Origin: Fredericiella sp963839515
GTDB taxonomy: Bacteria > Chloroflexota > Anaerolineae > Caldilineales > Caldilineaceae
Reading direction: 5' to 3'
DNA length: 64,000 bases
Assembly (NCBI GenBank): GCA_963839515.1
Contig: CAWIVN010000020.1
Location: 186,001-250,000 of the forward strand
Of the stretch, positions 25,001 to 32,990 are shown piece after piece; positions within the stretch are counted from its first letter, which is position 1, and each line of letters opens with the position of its first letter. Made by a program: the position numbers and the translations under genes. The notes under the pieces were generated by a model. That model saw only the letters and a list, made by a program, of their open reading frames with translations, made no database searches and had not been told where the DNA came from.

Positions 25001-28000
25001 GGCGGGTCGATCGTGGCGGAGTACCAGGTTCCTGCCGATGCCTGGTACTTTGGCGAAAACGGCTGCCGCACGATGCCCTACGCCGTGCTGCTGGAGGCGG
25101 CGCTGCAGCCGTGCGGCTGGTTTGCCTCCTACAAGGGCTCGGTGCTCGCCTCGGCTGAGGAGCTGTACTTCCGCAACCTGGACGGCACGGCGACACAGTA
25201 TGGCGAGGTGGTGCCTGAAGCCGGCGTGCTGCGTACGCATGTAACCAATACCAGCCTGGCGCGGCTTGGCGCCATGACGATCGTCGGTTTCGACGTGAGC
25301 TGTTTTGTGGGCGACGAGCGCGTCTTTGGCATGACCACCACCTTTGGCTTTTTCCCCAAGGCGGCGCTGGCCTCGCAGGCTGGCCTGCCTGTCGACGACG
25401 AGCGGCGGCTGCGCCTGCAAGAGGCAAGCGACTTCCGCCGCGAGCTGGGGCCGCGCCCGCCGCGCTACTGCGCTGGGAGCTTGGCGCTGCCTGGGCCGAT
25501 GCTGCTGCTGCTCGACCGTATCAGCGGCTTCTGGCCGGCAGGGGGCGAGGCCGGTCGCGGGCGTGTGCGCGCCGAGATTGACGTGGACGCGCAGGATTGG
25601 TTCTTCCAGTCGCACTTTATGGGCGATTCGGTGCAGCCTGGTTCGCTGGGCCTCGAAGCCATGCTCCAGACGCTCCAGTTCTACATGATCGAGACGGATA
25701 TGGGCGCAGGGATCGAAGGGGCGCGCTTTGAGCCGATCCGGCTCGACGCCGCCATGACCTGGAAGTATCGCGGCCAGGTCATGCCTACGGCCAAACGCGT
25801 GACGGTCGAGTTGGAGATTACGGATAAAGGCAGTGACGGCAGCCAGGTTGCTTATGCCGTAGCAACGGCTTCGCTGTGGGTCGATGGGCTGCGCATCTAT
25901 GAGGCAACGAAGGTGGGAATGCGGATTGTCGCCGACCCGGCGGGCGAGCATGCTGCCGGCGACGAACGGCTCGACCCCGCCGTGGACACGTGGCTCAACG
26001 ACCACTGTCCGACATGGACGGTCCCGGCGCTGGCCATGATGTCGATGGCGGATCGCCTGGCCGCTGGCGCGGCGCTGCGGGCGCCGGGGCGCAAGGTGAT
26101 CGGTCTGCGCAACCTGCGCGTACAGCGTTGGCTGAATTTCGCCAAGGGCGACAAATCCAGTGGCAAGCCCAGCGCACAGAGGTTGCGGTGCGTGGGCACG
26201 CCATACGGCAGCGATACAGTGGCCATGCAGCTGTTGACCTGGGATGCTGGTCGCAGCGTCTACAGCCCGGTGGCGGTCGGTGACGTAATCGTGGGCGAGC
26301 ACTGGCAGCTCCCGCCCGGCGCCTGGGTTCCAGTGACCGCTGACAAGCCCGAGCCGAATCCCTATGCGGCGGGCGTGCTGTTTCATGGGCCCGCCTACCA
26401 GTTGTTGACCGAACTGCGATTGGACGGCGCCGGGGCTTCCTACTGGCTCGACCTGGACGCAAGCGGAGTGCCGGTGGGCATGCTAAACCAGGGGTTACTG
26501 GATGCGGCCACGCATGGCATTCCGCACGATGCGCTGTGGCGCTGGAGCGATGAGATCGCCCGTGACGTGGCGGCATATCCGGTTGCCATCACGACCGCCT
26601 CCATCTATGGGCCGACGCCGGCACACGGTCGCGTGCGCTGCGAGGCGCGTTTTGGTGGATTCCGCGGCGGCGACCGCCAGTTCCCCGTCATCCACATGCA
26701 GATCATTCGGGACGACGTGGTGTGGGCACAATTGGAACTGGTCGAGATGTTGCTGCCCAAGGGCCCCTTGGGCCAGGCCGCCCCGCAAGATCGCCGTGCT
26801 TTCCTGGCCGAGCGCCGCTTTGTGCCGGGTCTCTCACTCTCGCAGTGGGATGGCGCCACCACCAGCCTGGCGGTGGCGCAGGTCAGGGCGAGCGATTGGC
26901 TGCCGGGTACGGTGGCCGCCATTTATGACGTGGAGGCCGGCGAACCCGAGCAGCTGGCAAAGCTGGTGGCGATTCGGGAGCATGCTGCGCGGCGTTTTGC
27001 GGTGCATCCTAGCGAGATTATTGCACGGGACGCACAAGAGCCTGCCGGCGGTACAGAGAGTATCGAGCGAGTGCGGGCGGCGACGGCGGCGCGCCCGCTA
27101 AATTCCTGTCTGCTGCAGGTAGAGCGCAGCGGAACTGCCTGGCGGGTGAGCGATGCGCCTACTCCAACTGAGGGGAGCCTGGATGTGTCGGGCGTGCAGG
27201 CATTCTGGCGCGCGCGCGCCGGCTCACAGGATACGCTGGTCGAAGACTTGACGCTGGCGCTCATGCGGCGCTTCGTGCGCACAGTGGAAATCGCCGACCC
27301 CGCCGGGTTCGCCGCGCTGCACGGGCGCGGGGTGCTTTACCTGGCCAATCACCAACTCGACCTCGAGTCAGCGCTGTTTGTGTCGGCAGTTGCCAGCTTG
27401 CAGGGCACGGTTACCACGGCGATTGCACGCCAGGAACTGGGCGAGTCGTGGATCGGACCGTTTTTTGACACCTGTTTTCAGCATCCGCAGCTCAGTGACC
27501 CGCATATGCTGCTGCTGATCGACCGCGCCAGCCCCGAGGCGGTGTGGCAAGCACTGGCGGCAGCAGTGGAGAGTGCGGCGGCGCACGCCAACTCGCTGCT
27601 GGTGCACGTAGAAGGCAAACACGCCTTGCAGGCAGGCGAGCCGGTCGAGGTGGTCAGCACGTCGCTGATCGATCTGGCCGTGGCCAACAGCATGCCGATC
27701 GTGCCCCTGCGCTTTGCGGGCGGCTTGCCCGGCGAGCGCGTGGCCGAACCACTGGCGTTTCCAGTAGGGTATGGCCGGCAGGACTTTTGGATCGGCGCGC
27801 CGCTCCTGCCGGAAACGCTGGTGGGGCTGCCGTCGGCCGCACGCAAAGCGGCCGTGTTGGCTGCGCTCAACGGCTTCGACGATCGCTGGCGCAGCGAGAC
27901 ACCCAACCCGGGCGACGCGGACTTTGCGGCTGCGGTGGCGGCGTGGCGGCAGGCACACGGCGTGAGCGAAGTGCAGGCCGTGCTGTGGCGCACGCTGGCA

Positions 28001-28168
28001 GAAGTGGCAAATCCGAGCCTGGAGACGCAGGTGCTGCGGTCGCTTGCAGAGGGTAAGCCTGCAAGTATGGGCGAGTTTGACCTACCACGCCGGCGGTGGT
28101 TGACACAGGCAGCAGCGGGGCTGTTTGGGTTGAACCTAAATCATGATCCAGATTCTGCGTTGGGCTGA
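19025..28168 (+). CDS. pfaC: giant PfaC-type synthase: KS-CLF-AT-DH-DH-DH'-acyltransferase
   Basis: 3047 residues. KS (1-440): Cys197 in DAACASS, His332, His368 in KANLGH. Chain-length-factor-like KS (about 470-790): Glu632/633 where the Cys should be (TVASEELSG). AT (about 815-1200): GVSSGE with Ser976, lacking the usual His of GHSxG. A Pro/Ala linker (about 1400-1500) is preceded by a helix LLAFHATVAAAHQKFL resembling the one in PfaA. Two FabA-like double-hotdog dehydratases (about 1505-1905 and 1965-2300) carry His1797 (GHFKNDPCMPG) and His2197 (SHFMGDSVQPG). A PKS-type DH-like domain lies at about 2320-2580. About 2580-2740 is unassigned. A PlsC-like acyltransferase (about 2740-2960) carries NHQLDLES (His2776) and VEGKH (E2863). 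The fused acyltransferase suggests the product is passed directly to glycerolipid. Confidence 0.92.
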   Translation: MLFEPIAIVGQSCILPGALDPEELWKLVLAGQDRVSSAPAGYWRLDRDAILTSADGKTKDRTWSDRGGYVKGFAERFDASGFLLPVDEVKQLDVGMQWVLHGVREALAGAGLAVPLPAAGPRTGLVLGNLSYPTPGMVEFAEATWFGAQPAGVPRPPHDADAPGASAVNRFSSGMPAHLAALALNLRGGAFALDAACASSLYAIKLACDRLQDGRCDVMVAGAVNRTDDLFIHIGFCALQAMSRRGESRPFAADADGLVPAEGAAFVVLKRLADAVADGDDILGVIRGIGLSNDGNAGGFLSPSAEGQVRAMRAAYAVAGLSPADISLLECHATGTPVGDATELLSAGQLFGECAGLPIGSLKANLGHLITAAGAAGLIKLLAALRTGIRPPSRPVAVPIAALADSPFRLLQAPEAWPRQPGVPRRAALSAFGFGGNNAHLIVEEWVSGTAPAVPQPSRSSDEYAVRNDAIAVVDIEVTAGPYTGVQAFIQALLTGSSGSHTGTIDLAVTGLRFPPKDLQQTLPQQLLVLDVARRLAARHPGLPAEATTVLVGMGCDPEIARYSLRWRLDEWARHWAAAGEPVTAEWVEAARAALIPGLEAAGVVGTMPNIPANRINAQLNYSGPSYTVASEELSGLRALEIAVDALRRGEIDAALVGAVDLSVEPVHGAAAAELLAVGRQQPGDAAVMLLLKRAADVARDGERIVALIETAPGQDTRPDAQRLGLGLAPEYTALTAQFGHAHAASGLLHVAAAALCVEHGLRPSSSGPAVPWLAASPRTARVQVDALGGQSAGVTLTSARTATPAAAVAPAAQVYVFSGEDTAAVVAALARSEQSHQGPARLAFVATADTFGGQVQAAGELLARRQLTGTSVQVLGKGIYWSSAPMAGELGFVFTPAAAAYGGMGRELLLAFPALADAVVQKFPCLARTQAWLDPACAPSDPFAVLQGCALLSQAHAILTQEVLGLRPAALLGVSSGETNSLFASGAWHDMDAMFAEIDRSGMYSREIAGEYRAAARAWRDQAVGPIEWAGWRVLAPVAEVQAALQGEPFASLTMINAPADCLVAGQADACRRVVDKIGRSRCVQNEGEIIAHHPVLRSWEDEWRAIHSRETHPVPGVRFYANARGGAYTPTRESAATALTDQATAGVDFRRVVEAAYADGVRIFVEHGPRNVCSGWIRSILGEREHLVVALDRPQNGVDQLLDGVAQLAAAGVAMDCAALNRELGAAVVQPSLLGASQRTLSFPAHYPPVTLPPLPAARKPTTMSVTYQHMAPPPALPPVVALPQATEVAMPPKNGSSITSAGRVELAVARVERETDVIVGNAPEITVEVADEIAEKYSMAVEAGAAEPFALEAIQDPVPTAAVQLLGEQLLAFHATVAAAHQKFLAQQARAMNRLVELRSLVGQPAAPTMAAAALPPAPVAKPAQLTPPAAALPATAPAPLVPLAPVAPPASTATSVPAPQAAAPRPAPMPASMPAAMPLAKGPAVLAPQMPAPVRRAPRALVDYPGPKLDRRQLEHVASGKISEVLGPIFARQDEFVRQVRMPMPPLLLADRVLGIDAEAGAVGQKGVIWTETDVLPDAWYLHAGRMPAGVLIEAGQADLLLVSYLGADFVNKGERVYRLLGCEATFHAPLPSVGDTLHYEIHLDGYAQQGPVRLFFFHYDCYRGDERIFSVRHGQAGFFTDQELANSNGVIWDPHTADHAGDARVDPPAVACERSSFSAAQVTAFSEGRVVECFGDAFAAAQVHVRTPTIARGRMLLFDDVVEFASRGGPWGRGYLRAEDHIHPDEWFFAGHFKNDPCMPGTMMLEGCLQTMAFYMAGLGYTLNRDGWRFEPAQEEMYKLICRGQVTPAAKTVVYEVFVEEVIDGPVPTLYADLLCTVDGLAAFYCRRMGLRLVPAFPLESRTALLAGPELADPDPGRAAQTLGHTYNARSIAACAWGAPSAAFGERFARFDGPQRCPRLPGPPYLFMTRVTQVDPPATAPAGAPVAGGSIVAEYQVPADAWYFGENGCRTMPYAVLLEAALQPCGWFASYKGSVLASAEELYFRNLDGTATQYGEVVPEAGVLRTHVTNTSLARLGAMTIVGFDVSCFVGDERVFGMTTTFGFFPKAALASQAGLPVDDERRLRLQEASDFRRELGPRPPRYCAGSLALPGPMLLLLDRISGFWPAGGEAGRGRVRAEIDVDAQDWFFQSHFMGDSVQPGSLGLEAMLQTLQFYMIETDMGAGIEGARFEPIRLDAAMTWKYRGQVMPTAKRVTVELEITDKGSDGSQVAYAVATASLWVDGLRIYEATKVGMRIVADPAGEHAAGDERLDPAVDTWLNDHCPTWTVPALAMMSMADRLAAGAALRAPGRKVIGLRNLRVQRWLNFAKGDKSSGKPSAQRLRCVGTPYGSDTVAMQLLTWDAGRSVYSPVAVGDVIVGEHWQLPPGAWVPVTADKPEPNPYAAGVLFHGPAYQLLTELRLDGAGASYWLDLDASGVPVGMLNQGLLDAATHGIPHDALWRWSDEIARDVAAYPVAITTASIYGPTPAHGRVRCEARFGGFRGGDRQFPVIHMQIIRDDVVWAQLELVEMLLPKGPLGQAAPQDRRAFLAERRFVPGLSLSQWDGATTSLAVAQVRASDWLPGTVAAIYDVEAGEPEQLAKLVAIREHAARRFAVHPSEIIARDAQEPAGGTESIERVRAATAARPLNSCLLQVERSGTAWRVSDAPTPTEGSLDVSGVQAFWRARAGSQDTLVEDLTLALMRRFVRTVEIADPAGFAALHGRGVLYLANHQLDLESALFVSAVASLQGTVTTAIARQELGESWIGPFFDTCFQHPQLSDPHMLLLIDRASPEAVWQALAAAVESAAAHANSLLVHVEGKHALQAGEPVEVVSTSLIDLAVANSMPIVPLRFAGGLPGERVAEPLAFPVGYGRQDFWIGAPLLPETLVGLPSAARKAAVLAALNGFDDRWRSETPNPGDADFAAAVAAWRQAHGVSEVQAVLWRTLAEVANPSLETQVLRSLAEGKPASMGEFDLPRRRWLTQAAAGLFGLNLNHDPDSALG

Positions 28169-28219
28169 ACTTTGCCTTGCTGAAGCAATTCCCTGCGGAT
28201 AGTAACGCAACCAACACAA

Positions 28220-28254
28220 AAGGCACCGGGTCCCTCGCAGAAACCCGGTGCCTT
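28220..28254. terminator. bidirectional terminator between the pfa operon and the nuclease gene
   Basis: A perfect 12-bp stem (AAGGCACCGGGT paired with ACCCGGTGCCTT) has an 11-base loop, flanked by A-rich sequence on the left and T-rich on the right. It can serve both the pfa operon ending at 28168 and the convergent nuclease gene ending at 28290. Confidence 0.85.
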
Positions 28255-28289
28255 CTTGTCATTTCAGCCTGCGTGCTATGGCTGAACGT

Positions 28290-31200
28290 TTACCGCATCA
28301 CTCCCGGAAGGAACAGGCGGTTCGTGACCTCCGGTTCTTCGCCGGCATCACTCTTGCCGACCTTGGCATCGTGGACGACGATGCTGCCGCCGCCCAGAAC
28401 CGTGGAGGGTTCTGCACCGTCGCTAACGTTCCGCATGTTGTCATAGATCGCGTTATCGGGCGCGCTCTTGTCCCAGATCTTGATCCGGAAGCGGTCGCTG
28501 GTGCCGTTGCGCTCGCCGTCGACGGCCGTCAGCATGAAGCCATAGTCGCCCGCACCGTTGATGGTGCCTGAGCCCTTGTACTGGGCCTTGGCGCCCGCTA
28601 TGACCAGCCACTCGTAGCTCGTGCTTTGGAAGTTAAATCCAGCCGCCTGGAACTGGAACTGCGTGGTGCCCGTGGGCACGCTGGTACCCTTCTGGTACTT
28701 GGAGACAAAGCCGAAGCTGGCCTTGCCCGCGAGCGCCGGGTCGGCGAGATAGGCGCCGGCCGGCGAGTCGATCCAGCCGCCGCCGGTGACGAAGCCGCCG
28801 TTGGGATCGTAGACGACGACATATTGGAAGACGGGCGATTGGCCGCTGCCACCATTATTGTCGTTCACCGTCAGCACCACAGTGTAGACTCCGGGGGTAG
28901 CGTAGCTGTGGCTGCCACTCACTGTGCCGGATCCCTTGTTTTCGCTCACGATGCCAGGCGAGGTGGGCGTGCCGTCACCCCAGTTCCACACTGCCGTGTG
29001 CGTATCGACAATACCAGGATCGGTGAAGGAAGCCTGGAACTGAACAGTCGTGTTCACCGCCACGGGCGCAGTTGGTCCGGTGATTGGGCCCACCGTCGGC
29101 GGCACGTTGGCCGGGTTGAGGCCTACCAGCACGGGATCATGATCGGAGATGCGGAATTGGTCAGCCGCATAGAGCGTAGTCTGCAGGTTAGCCGTCTTGA
29201 AGTCGGTGTTGTAGTCAAGCACCGACGGCTCATCGGCATTGATGTGCCATTCGCCAACGCCACTAACCTGCGATAGCAGCGTGGCGCTGCCGAGCGCGTG
29301 GTCGAGATAGCCCCACTGACCGTCAAAAACGTAGGAGTAGGCATCCGGCCCGAGGAAGGATTCGATCAGGTTGGTGTAGCCCCCACTGATCAGAGTGGAG
29401 ATCGGCTCTTCCTTGGCGTAGGAGTTGAGGTCGCCGACGATCAGCACGTCCGGGTCGCCGGTGCCGGTCGGGTCGGTGGCGAACCAACTCACTAGTGCGG
29501 CGGCCGCGTTGACGCGCACGGCGTTGCAGTTGCCTTGGCCGTCGCCTGCGTCGGGTGCGTCGCAGGCGCTACCCTTGCTTTTGAAATGGTTGACACTGAC
29601 GATGAAGCGGCTGCCGGAGGAGTTCTCCTGGAAAGCCTGTGCCAGCGCAGGGCGGCTGCGTGGCGCATTGTCGCCGCCGTTGACAAAGTCGGCACTGTTC
29701 AGCGCTGCCGTCTGGCCGACCGGTGCCACCATAGCGGGTTTGTAGATCAGCCCGACCTTAATGGCGTCTGTGCCGAGTGCGTTGAGCTGACCGGTGGCGG
29801 CATCGACGTCGATCAAGGCATAGGCACCCGGCGCCGTAGCCGCATTGAGTTGGTTGACCAGAAACTGCAGGGCACTGTCGGGGCCATAGCCATCGTTTTC
29901 GACCTCGATCACGCCGATGATGTCGGCGCCGGTGCCGACAATGGCCGCCACTGTCTTTGGCCACTGACGGGCAAACTCGCCAGCTGTGCCGGCGCCACGA
30001 CAGTCGGTGAGTGCGCCACCGACACCGTTGTTGCAGGCGAAGGGTGGATTGCTGCTATCACCATCAAACGTGTTGAAGAAGTTGAGTAAATTCATGCCAG
30101 CTACGCGAATGCGCCCACCTACTGCCGGAGCAGTGGCTGGCCGCTGGTTGGCTGCTACGAAGTTGACAGAGCCTCCGAGCGCGTTAACTGTACGTACGCG
30201 ATAGGCGTTGGGGCTGGCGGCGTTGCCAGCCCACGTATAGTTCAAGACGCCGACGATACCGGTGGCGGTGTCGCCGCCACGCAGCGTGTTGCTGGCGGAG
30301 AGCGGCTGGCCTCCGCGGGCGAAGATGATTGGGTCCGGGTTTTGGACTTGAGATGCATCGTCCAGAATGATGCTGTTGAGGTCGTTCTGGGCCTGCAGCG
30401 CCAGCGCAGGAACGCCGGGCACTACGACGTTGGTCGGCTGCTTCAGCCGTCCCCCGGCGGAGAGCACCACCTGGCCAAAGCGGCCAAGTTGGAAGTGCTC
30501 TGTGACATAGAGCGTCTGCGGGAAGCCTACCAGCATGCCTTCATACTGTTCGAGGAAGTCGGGCGATGCCACCGGGAGTGTTACGGCCGTTGGGTTCACC
30601 GTGCTCGTTCCACACTTGACAATAGTGCCAACTGACACTTGCGTCTGGCCTTGATTTTCCCCGGCTGTGCCCGTAACGCGTACCAGGTCGCCGACGCTGA
30701 CGCTGTTGGCATTACTGCCTTCAAAGACGAAGATTCCATCGGACGTGGCAGGACTGCCGTCGCCATTTGGATCTTGAATAAAGAAACCGCGTAGCGCTGG
30801 TGATTGCCCTTCGTAGTCACCTACGACGACACCCTCAGTAGTGACCGCACCGGTGATTGCCGCTGCAAGCCCCGATCCCTGGATGGCGGGGATAGGCGTA
30901 ACTGCTGCCGTACAAGGATCGACTACCGTGAAGCTGATACTAAATACTTCAGCCATCGTGTCTGGCGGATCATTTGTGTCCTGATCCGAAACGCTGGCTG
31001 TGGGAATGGTAAGTGTGCACACGTCGCCGGGAGCAAAATCTGCTGTCGGGTCAATGCTGAAGTCAGTTGGCCCGCCAGATACAGCAAAAGTTTTGGCGCC
31101 GCTAGGGCCGCAGTCCAAAACAACCAGAGACGGTTCAAGGGTGACCGCTTCTGAAAACTTGATAGTGAGAACGGCATTAGCAGCCACGTCAATAGCATCA

Positions 31201-31997
31201 TCAAGGGGCACAGAGCTTACGACGCCTGGAGCAGCGGTGTCCGGGATCGGGTCGCTCACGCCTTGTGCCGTCAACGCGAAGTCGTCCACCGACAGCCCAT
31301 CGTCAGCGCCGGGGATCAGATCGGTGTCTGCCCAGCGCAGCCAGAACGATGCACCGTTAGGGACGCTCAACCCGGTGATTGTGAAAGATAGGGCCGTGCG
31401 ATTGGGGGCAATGTTGCCATTGAGAGCGCCAAGCGTACCGGCTACTACAGGGCTCGAGAAGTCCAGGCTGTCATAGTCCGTCCACGTTCCGGTCGTTATG
31501 CTTGTCGCATTCGTGCTCAGCTGAAAATCAAGTTTGTCGGCAGAACGGCCTGTCGTATTCTGGCCCAGGCGCCACTGCTCACCAGTGTAGGAAACTACAA
31601 TTGAGCTAATCGTGCCACCAGTGTTGTTGGCGAATTGGGCGCCGATCAGTGGCACCAGCGAACCGCTGCGCAGACCACCAAAGGCGCGTTCACTGTCGCT
31701 GGTTGTGCCAAAGCTGTAGGTGTCGCCTGCGTTGTCAGAGCCAGTGCCAGCACGGTAGGTCGTGTTAGCGTTAGTGCCGGATTCGCTAAATTCCCAACCG
31801 GTGGGAACTGCCGTATTGGCAGTGCCCGAGCTGGCAAGCGTATTGAAGTCTTGCGTGTAAGTGCTGCCAAAAGTGGTCAAGTTGACCGCACCGGCAGCCT
31901 GCACCGGTAGTGTTCCCAGCCCGGAAGGCAGGAAGGTGGCGCAGAGGGCAACTATCAATGCGAGGGCAATGCCTCCACTTCTTCGTTCAGTTGTCAT
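28290..31997 (-). CDS. secreted multidomain ExeM/NucH-type extracellular endonuclease
   Basis: 1235 residues with a signal peptide (about 1-35, ending PVQAAGA). Next come a secreted beta-sandwich region (about 40-250), a bacterial Ig-like domain (about 255-355, VVSSVPLDDAIDVAANAVLTI) and an ExeM-type OB-like domain (about 360-600, FFIQDPNGDGSPATSDGIFV). The endonuclease/exonuclease/phosphatase catalytic domain (about 625-960) includes MNLLNFFNTFDGD, VIEVENDGYG, VGDLNSYAKEEPI and RISDHDPVLVGL, with the Glu/Asp/His metal and catalytic residues intact. A PKD domain (about 965-1055) and a beta-rich domain with GGGWIDSP (about 1065-1220) follow. The end, NRLFLPGVMR, resembles short C-terminal motifs seen in other Chloroflexota secreted proteins. 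The likely role is digestion of extracellular DNA for nutrients or biofilm remodelling. Confidence 0.88.
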   Translation of the reverse strand: MTTERRSGGIALALIVALCATFLPSGLGTLPVQAAGAVNLTTFGSTYTQDFNTLASSGTANTAVPTGWEFSESGTNANTTYRAGTGSDNAGDTYSFGTTSDSERAFGGLRSGSLVPLIGAQFANNTGGTISSIVVSYTGEQWRLGQNTTGRSADKLDFQLSTNATSITTGTWTDYDSLDFSSPVVAGTLGALNGNIAPNRTALSFTITGLSVPNGASFWLRWADTDLIPGADDGLSVDDFALTAQGVSDPIPDTAAPGVVSSVPLDDAIDVAANAVLTIKFSEAVTLEPSLVVLDCGPSGAKTFAVSGGPTDFSIDPTADFAPGDVCTLTIPTASVSDQDTNDPPDTMAEVFSISFTVVDPCTAAVTPIPAIQGSGLAAAITGAVTTEGVVVGDYEGQSPALRGFFIQDPNGDGSPATSDGIFVFEGSNANSVSVGDLVRVTGTAGENQGQTQVSVGTIVKCGTSTVNPTAVTLPVASPDFLEQYEGMLVGFPQTLYVTEHFQLGRFGQVVLSAGGRLKQPTNVVVPGVPALALQAQNDLNSIILDDASQVQNPDPIIFARGGQPLSASNTLRGGDTATGIVGVLNYTWAGNAASPNAYRVRTVNALGGSVNFVAANQRPATAPAVGGRIRVAGMNLLNFFNTFDGDSSNPPFACNNGVGGALTDCRGAGTAGEFARQWPKTVAAIVGTGADIIGVIEVENDGYGPDSALQFLVNQLNAATAPGAYALIDVDAATGQLNALGTDAIKVGLIYKPAMVAPVGQTAALNSADFVNGGDNAPRSRPALAQAFQENSSGSRFIVSVNHFKSKGSACDAPDAGDGQGNCNAVRVNAAAALVSWFATDPTGTGDPDVLIVGDLNSYAKEEPISTLISGGYTNLIESFLGPDAYSYVFDGQWGYLDHALGSATLLSQVSGVGEWHINADEPSVLDYNTDFKTANLQTTLYAADQFRISDHDPVLVGLNPANVPPTVGPITGPTAPVAVNTTVQFQASFTDPGIVDTHTAVWNWGDGTPTSPGIVSENKGSGTVSGSHSYATPGVYTVVLTVNDNNGGSGQSPVFQYVVVYDPNGGFVTGGGWIDSPAGAYLADPALAGKASFGFVSKYQKGTSVPTGTTQFQFQAAGFNFQSTSYEWLVIAGAKAQYKGSGTINGAGDYGFMLTAVDGERNGTSDRFRIKIWDKSAPDNAIYDNMRNVSDGAEPSTVLGGGSIVVHDAKVGKSDAGEEPEVTNRLFLPGVMR

Positions 31998-32112
31998 GCA
32001 TTACTCCTGGAGTGTTTGCAAAAGGATAAAAGTTGCCGTACCGAGGAGGGGCTACATTATCGCATAGTCCGGCAAGCATGCAATACCAATACCCTTGCGA
32101 TTCTCGCCTTTT

Positions 32113-32168
32113 CCTGACAATTGCGCATACGATCCTTTGGCATCTTCTTGACAACTTCTCAAGAATCA
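32113..32168 (+). promoter_or_regulatory. candidate operator/promoter region of the response regulator
   Basis: CCTGACAATTG (32113-32123) is followed by CTTGACAACTT CTCAAGAATCA (32147-32168), two adjacent 11-bp units. Within it TTCTTGA and TCAAGAA (32145-32165) are a perfect 7-bp dyad. TTGACA also looks like a -35 element, but no clean -10 was found 17 bases on. A related tandem element occurs at 34233. The rest of the 267-base gap 31998-32264 shows no gene. Confidence 0.4.
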
Positions 32169-32264
32169 TCCGCGAAGATTAAGGAGAGCGGACGCGAGCC
32201 TGGCAGAAGTCTTTGTCACCACCCATTTACCTGGCTTTGCCCGCAGCAAAGGAGTGCTACGATA

Positions 32265-32990
32265 ATGTTGGCTATGACAAAACCTGCGGCTAGAGCCCAC
32301 GTGTTGGTCGTCGACGACGACAAATCAATCGTCAAGGTTGTGCGCAGCTATCTGGAACAGGCAGGGTACGAGGTATCCACGGCGCTGGACGGCGAACATG
32401 CCCTGCACTTGTTGCGCAGTGAGCGGCCCGATCTGCTGGTGCTCGACTTGATGCTGCCGGATCGCGACGGCTGGGAGATCACACGCATCATCCGCAATGA
32501 CCAGTCGCTCGGCGCCATGCCCATTATCATGCTTACGGCGCGTGTCGAGGACACCGATAAGATCATAGGCCTTGAGCTTGGGGCCGACGATTATATGACC
32601 AAGCCCTTCAACGCACGTGAGATCGTGGCACGTGTGCGTGCCATGCTGCGGCGTGTCCAGTTCGGCAGAATTGCGCCGCCACAACAGTTGCGCGTAGGCC
32701 ATCTCGTACTCGACCCCGACCAGCACAGCCTCACCCTGGACGACAAGTTGATCGAACTGACGCGCACCGAGTTTACGCTGCTGCATGTGTTGATGATGTC
32801 TGTGGGACATACGTTTACACGCGACGAACTGCTCGAGAAGACGATGGGCTATGCCTACGAAGGCATGGGCCGTACGCTTGACACACACATCAGCAACCTG
32901 CGCAAAAAGATCGAACCGGATCCGGGTAACCCAACCTATATCCAAACTGTCTATGGCGTCGGCTATCGCATGAGCAAGGTGGATGCATGA
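32265..32990 (+). CDS. OmpR/PhoB-family response regulator
   Basis: 241 residues with an N-terminal receiver domain (about 11-125). The acidic pocket is VVDDDK, the phospho-acceptor Asp is in VLDLMLPDRDGW, the Thr is in MLTAR and the Lys is in MTKPF. The C-terminal winged helix (about 145-240) has LTRTEFTLLHVLM, RDELLEKTMGY and the recognition-helix segment RTLDTHISNLRKKIEPD. The ATG at 32265 is chosen because AAAGGAG at 32248-32254 lies 10 bases before it; an ATG three codons on is possible. The stop overlaps the kinase start by 4 bp, giving coupled translation. It presumably controls its own operon and the ABC operon downstream. Confidence 0.95.
   Translation: MLAMTKPAARAHVLVVDDDKSIVKVVRSYLEQAGYEVSTALDGEHALHLLRSERPDLLVLDLMLPDRDGWEITRIIRNDQSLGAMPIIMLTARVEDTDKIIGLELGADDYMTKPFNAREIVARVRAMLRRVQFGRIAPPQQLRVGHLVLDPDQHSLTLDDKLIELTRTEFTLLHVLMMSVGHTFTRDELLEKTMGYAYEGMGRTLDTHISNLRKKIEPDPGNPTYIQTVYGVGYRMSKVDA

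Noticed and set aside
24806..26386. 526-residue minus-strand open frame opposite the dehydratase domains
   Set aside because: Antisense shadow of the PfaC gene with His/Arg/Gln-rich low-complexity translation.
10261..28168. Locus considered as a heterocyst-glycolipid or ordinary modular polyketide cluster
   Set aside because: The trans-acting PfaD, tandem LGIDSIKRVEIL-type ACPs, chain-length factor and FabA-like dehydratases together point to a PUFA-type synthase; phylogeny would be needed to be certain.
28220..28254. Hairpin after the pfa operon considered as a riboswitch
   Set aside because: It lies between two convergent gene ends, not in a leader, and has the stem and flanks of a bidirectional terminator.
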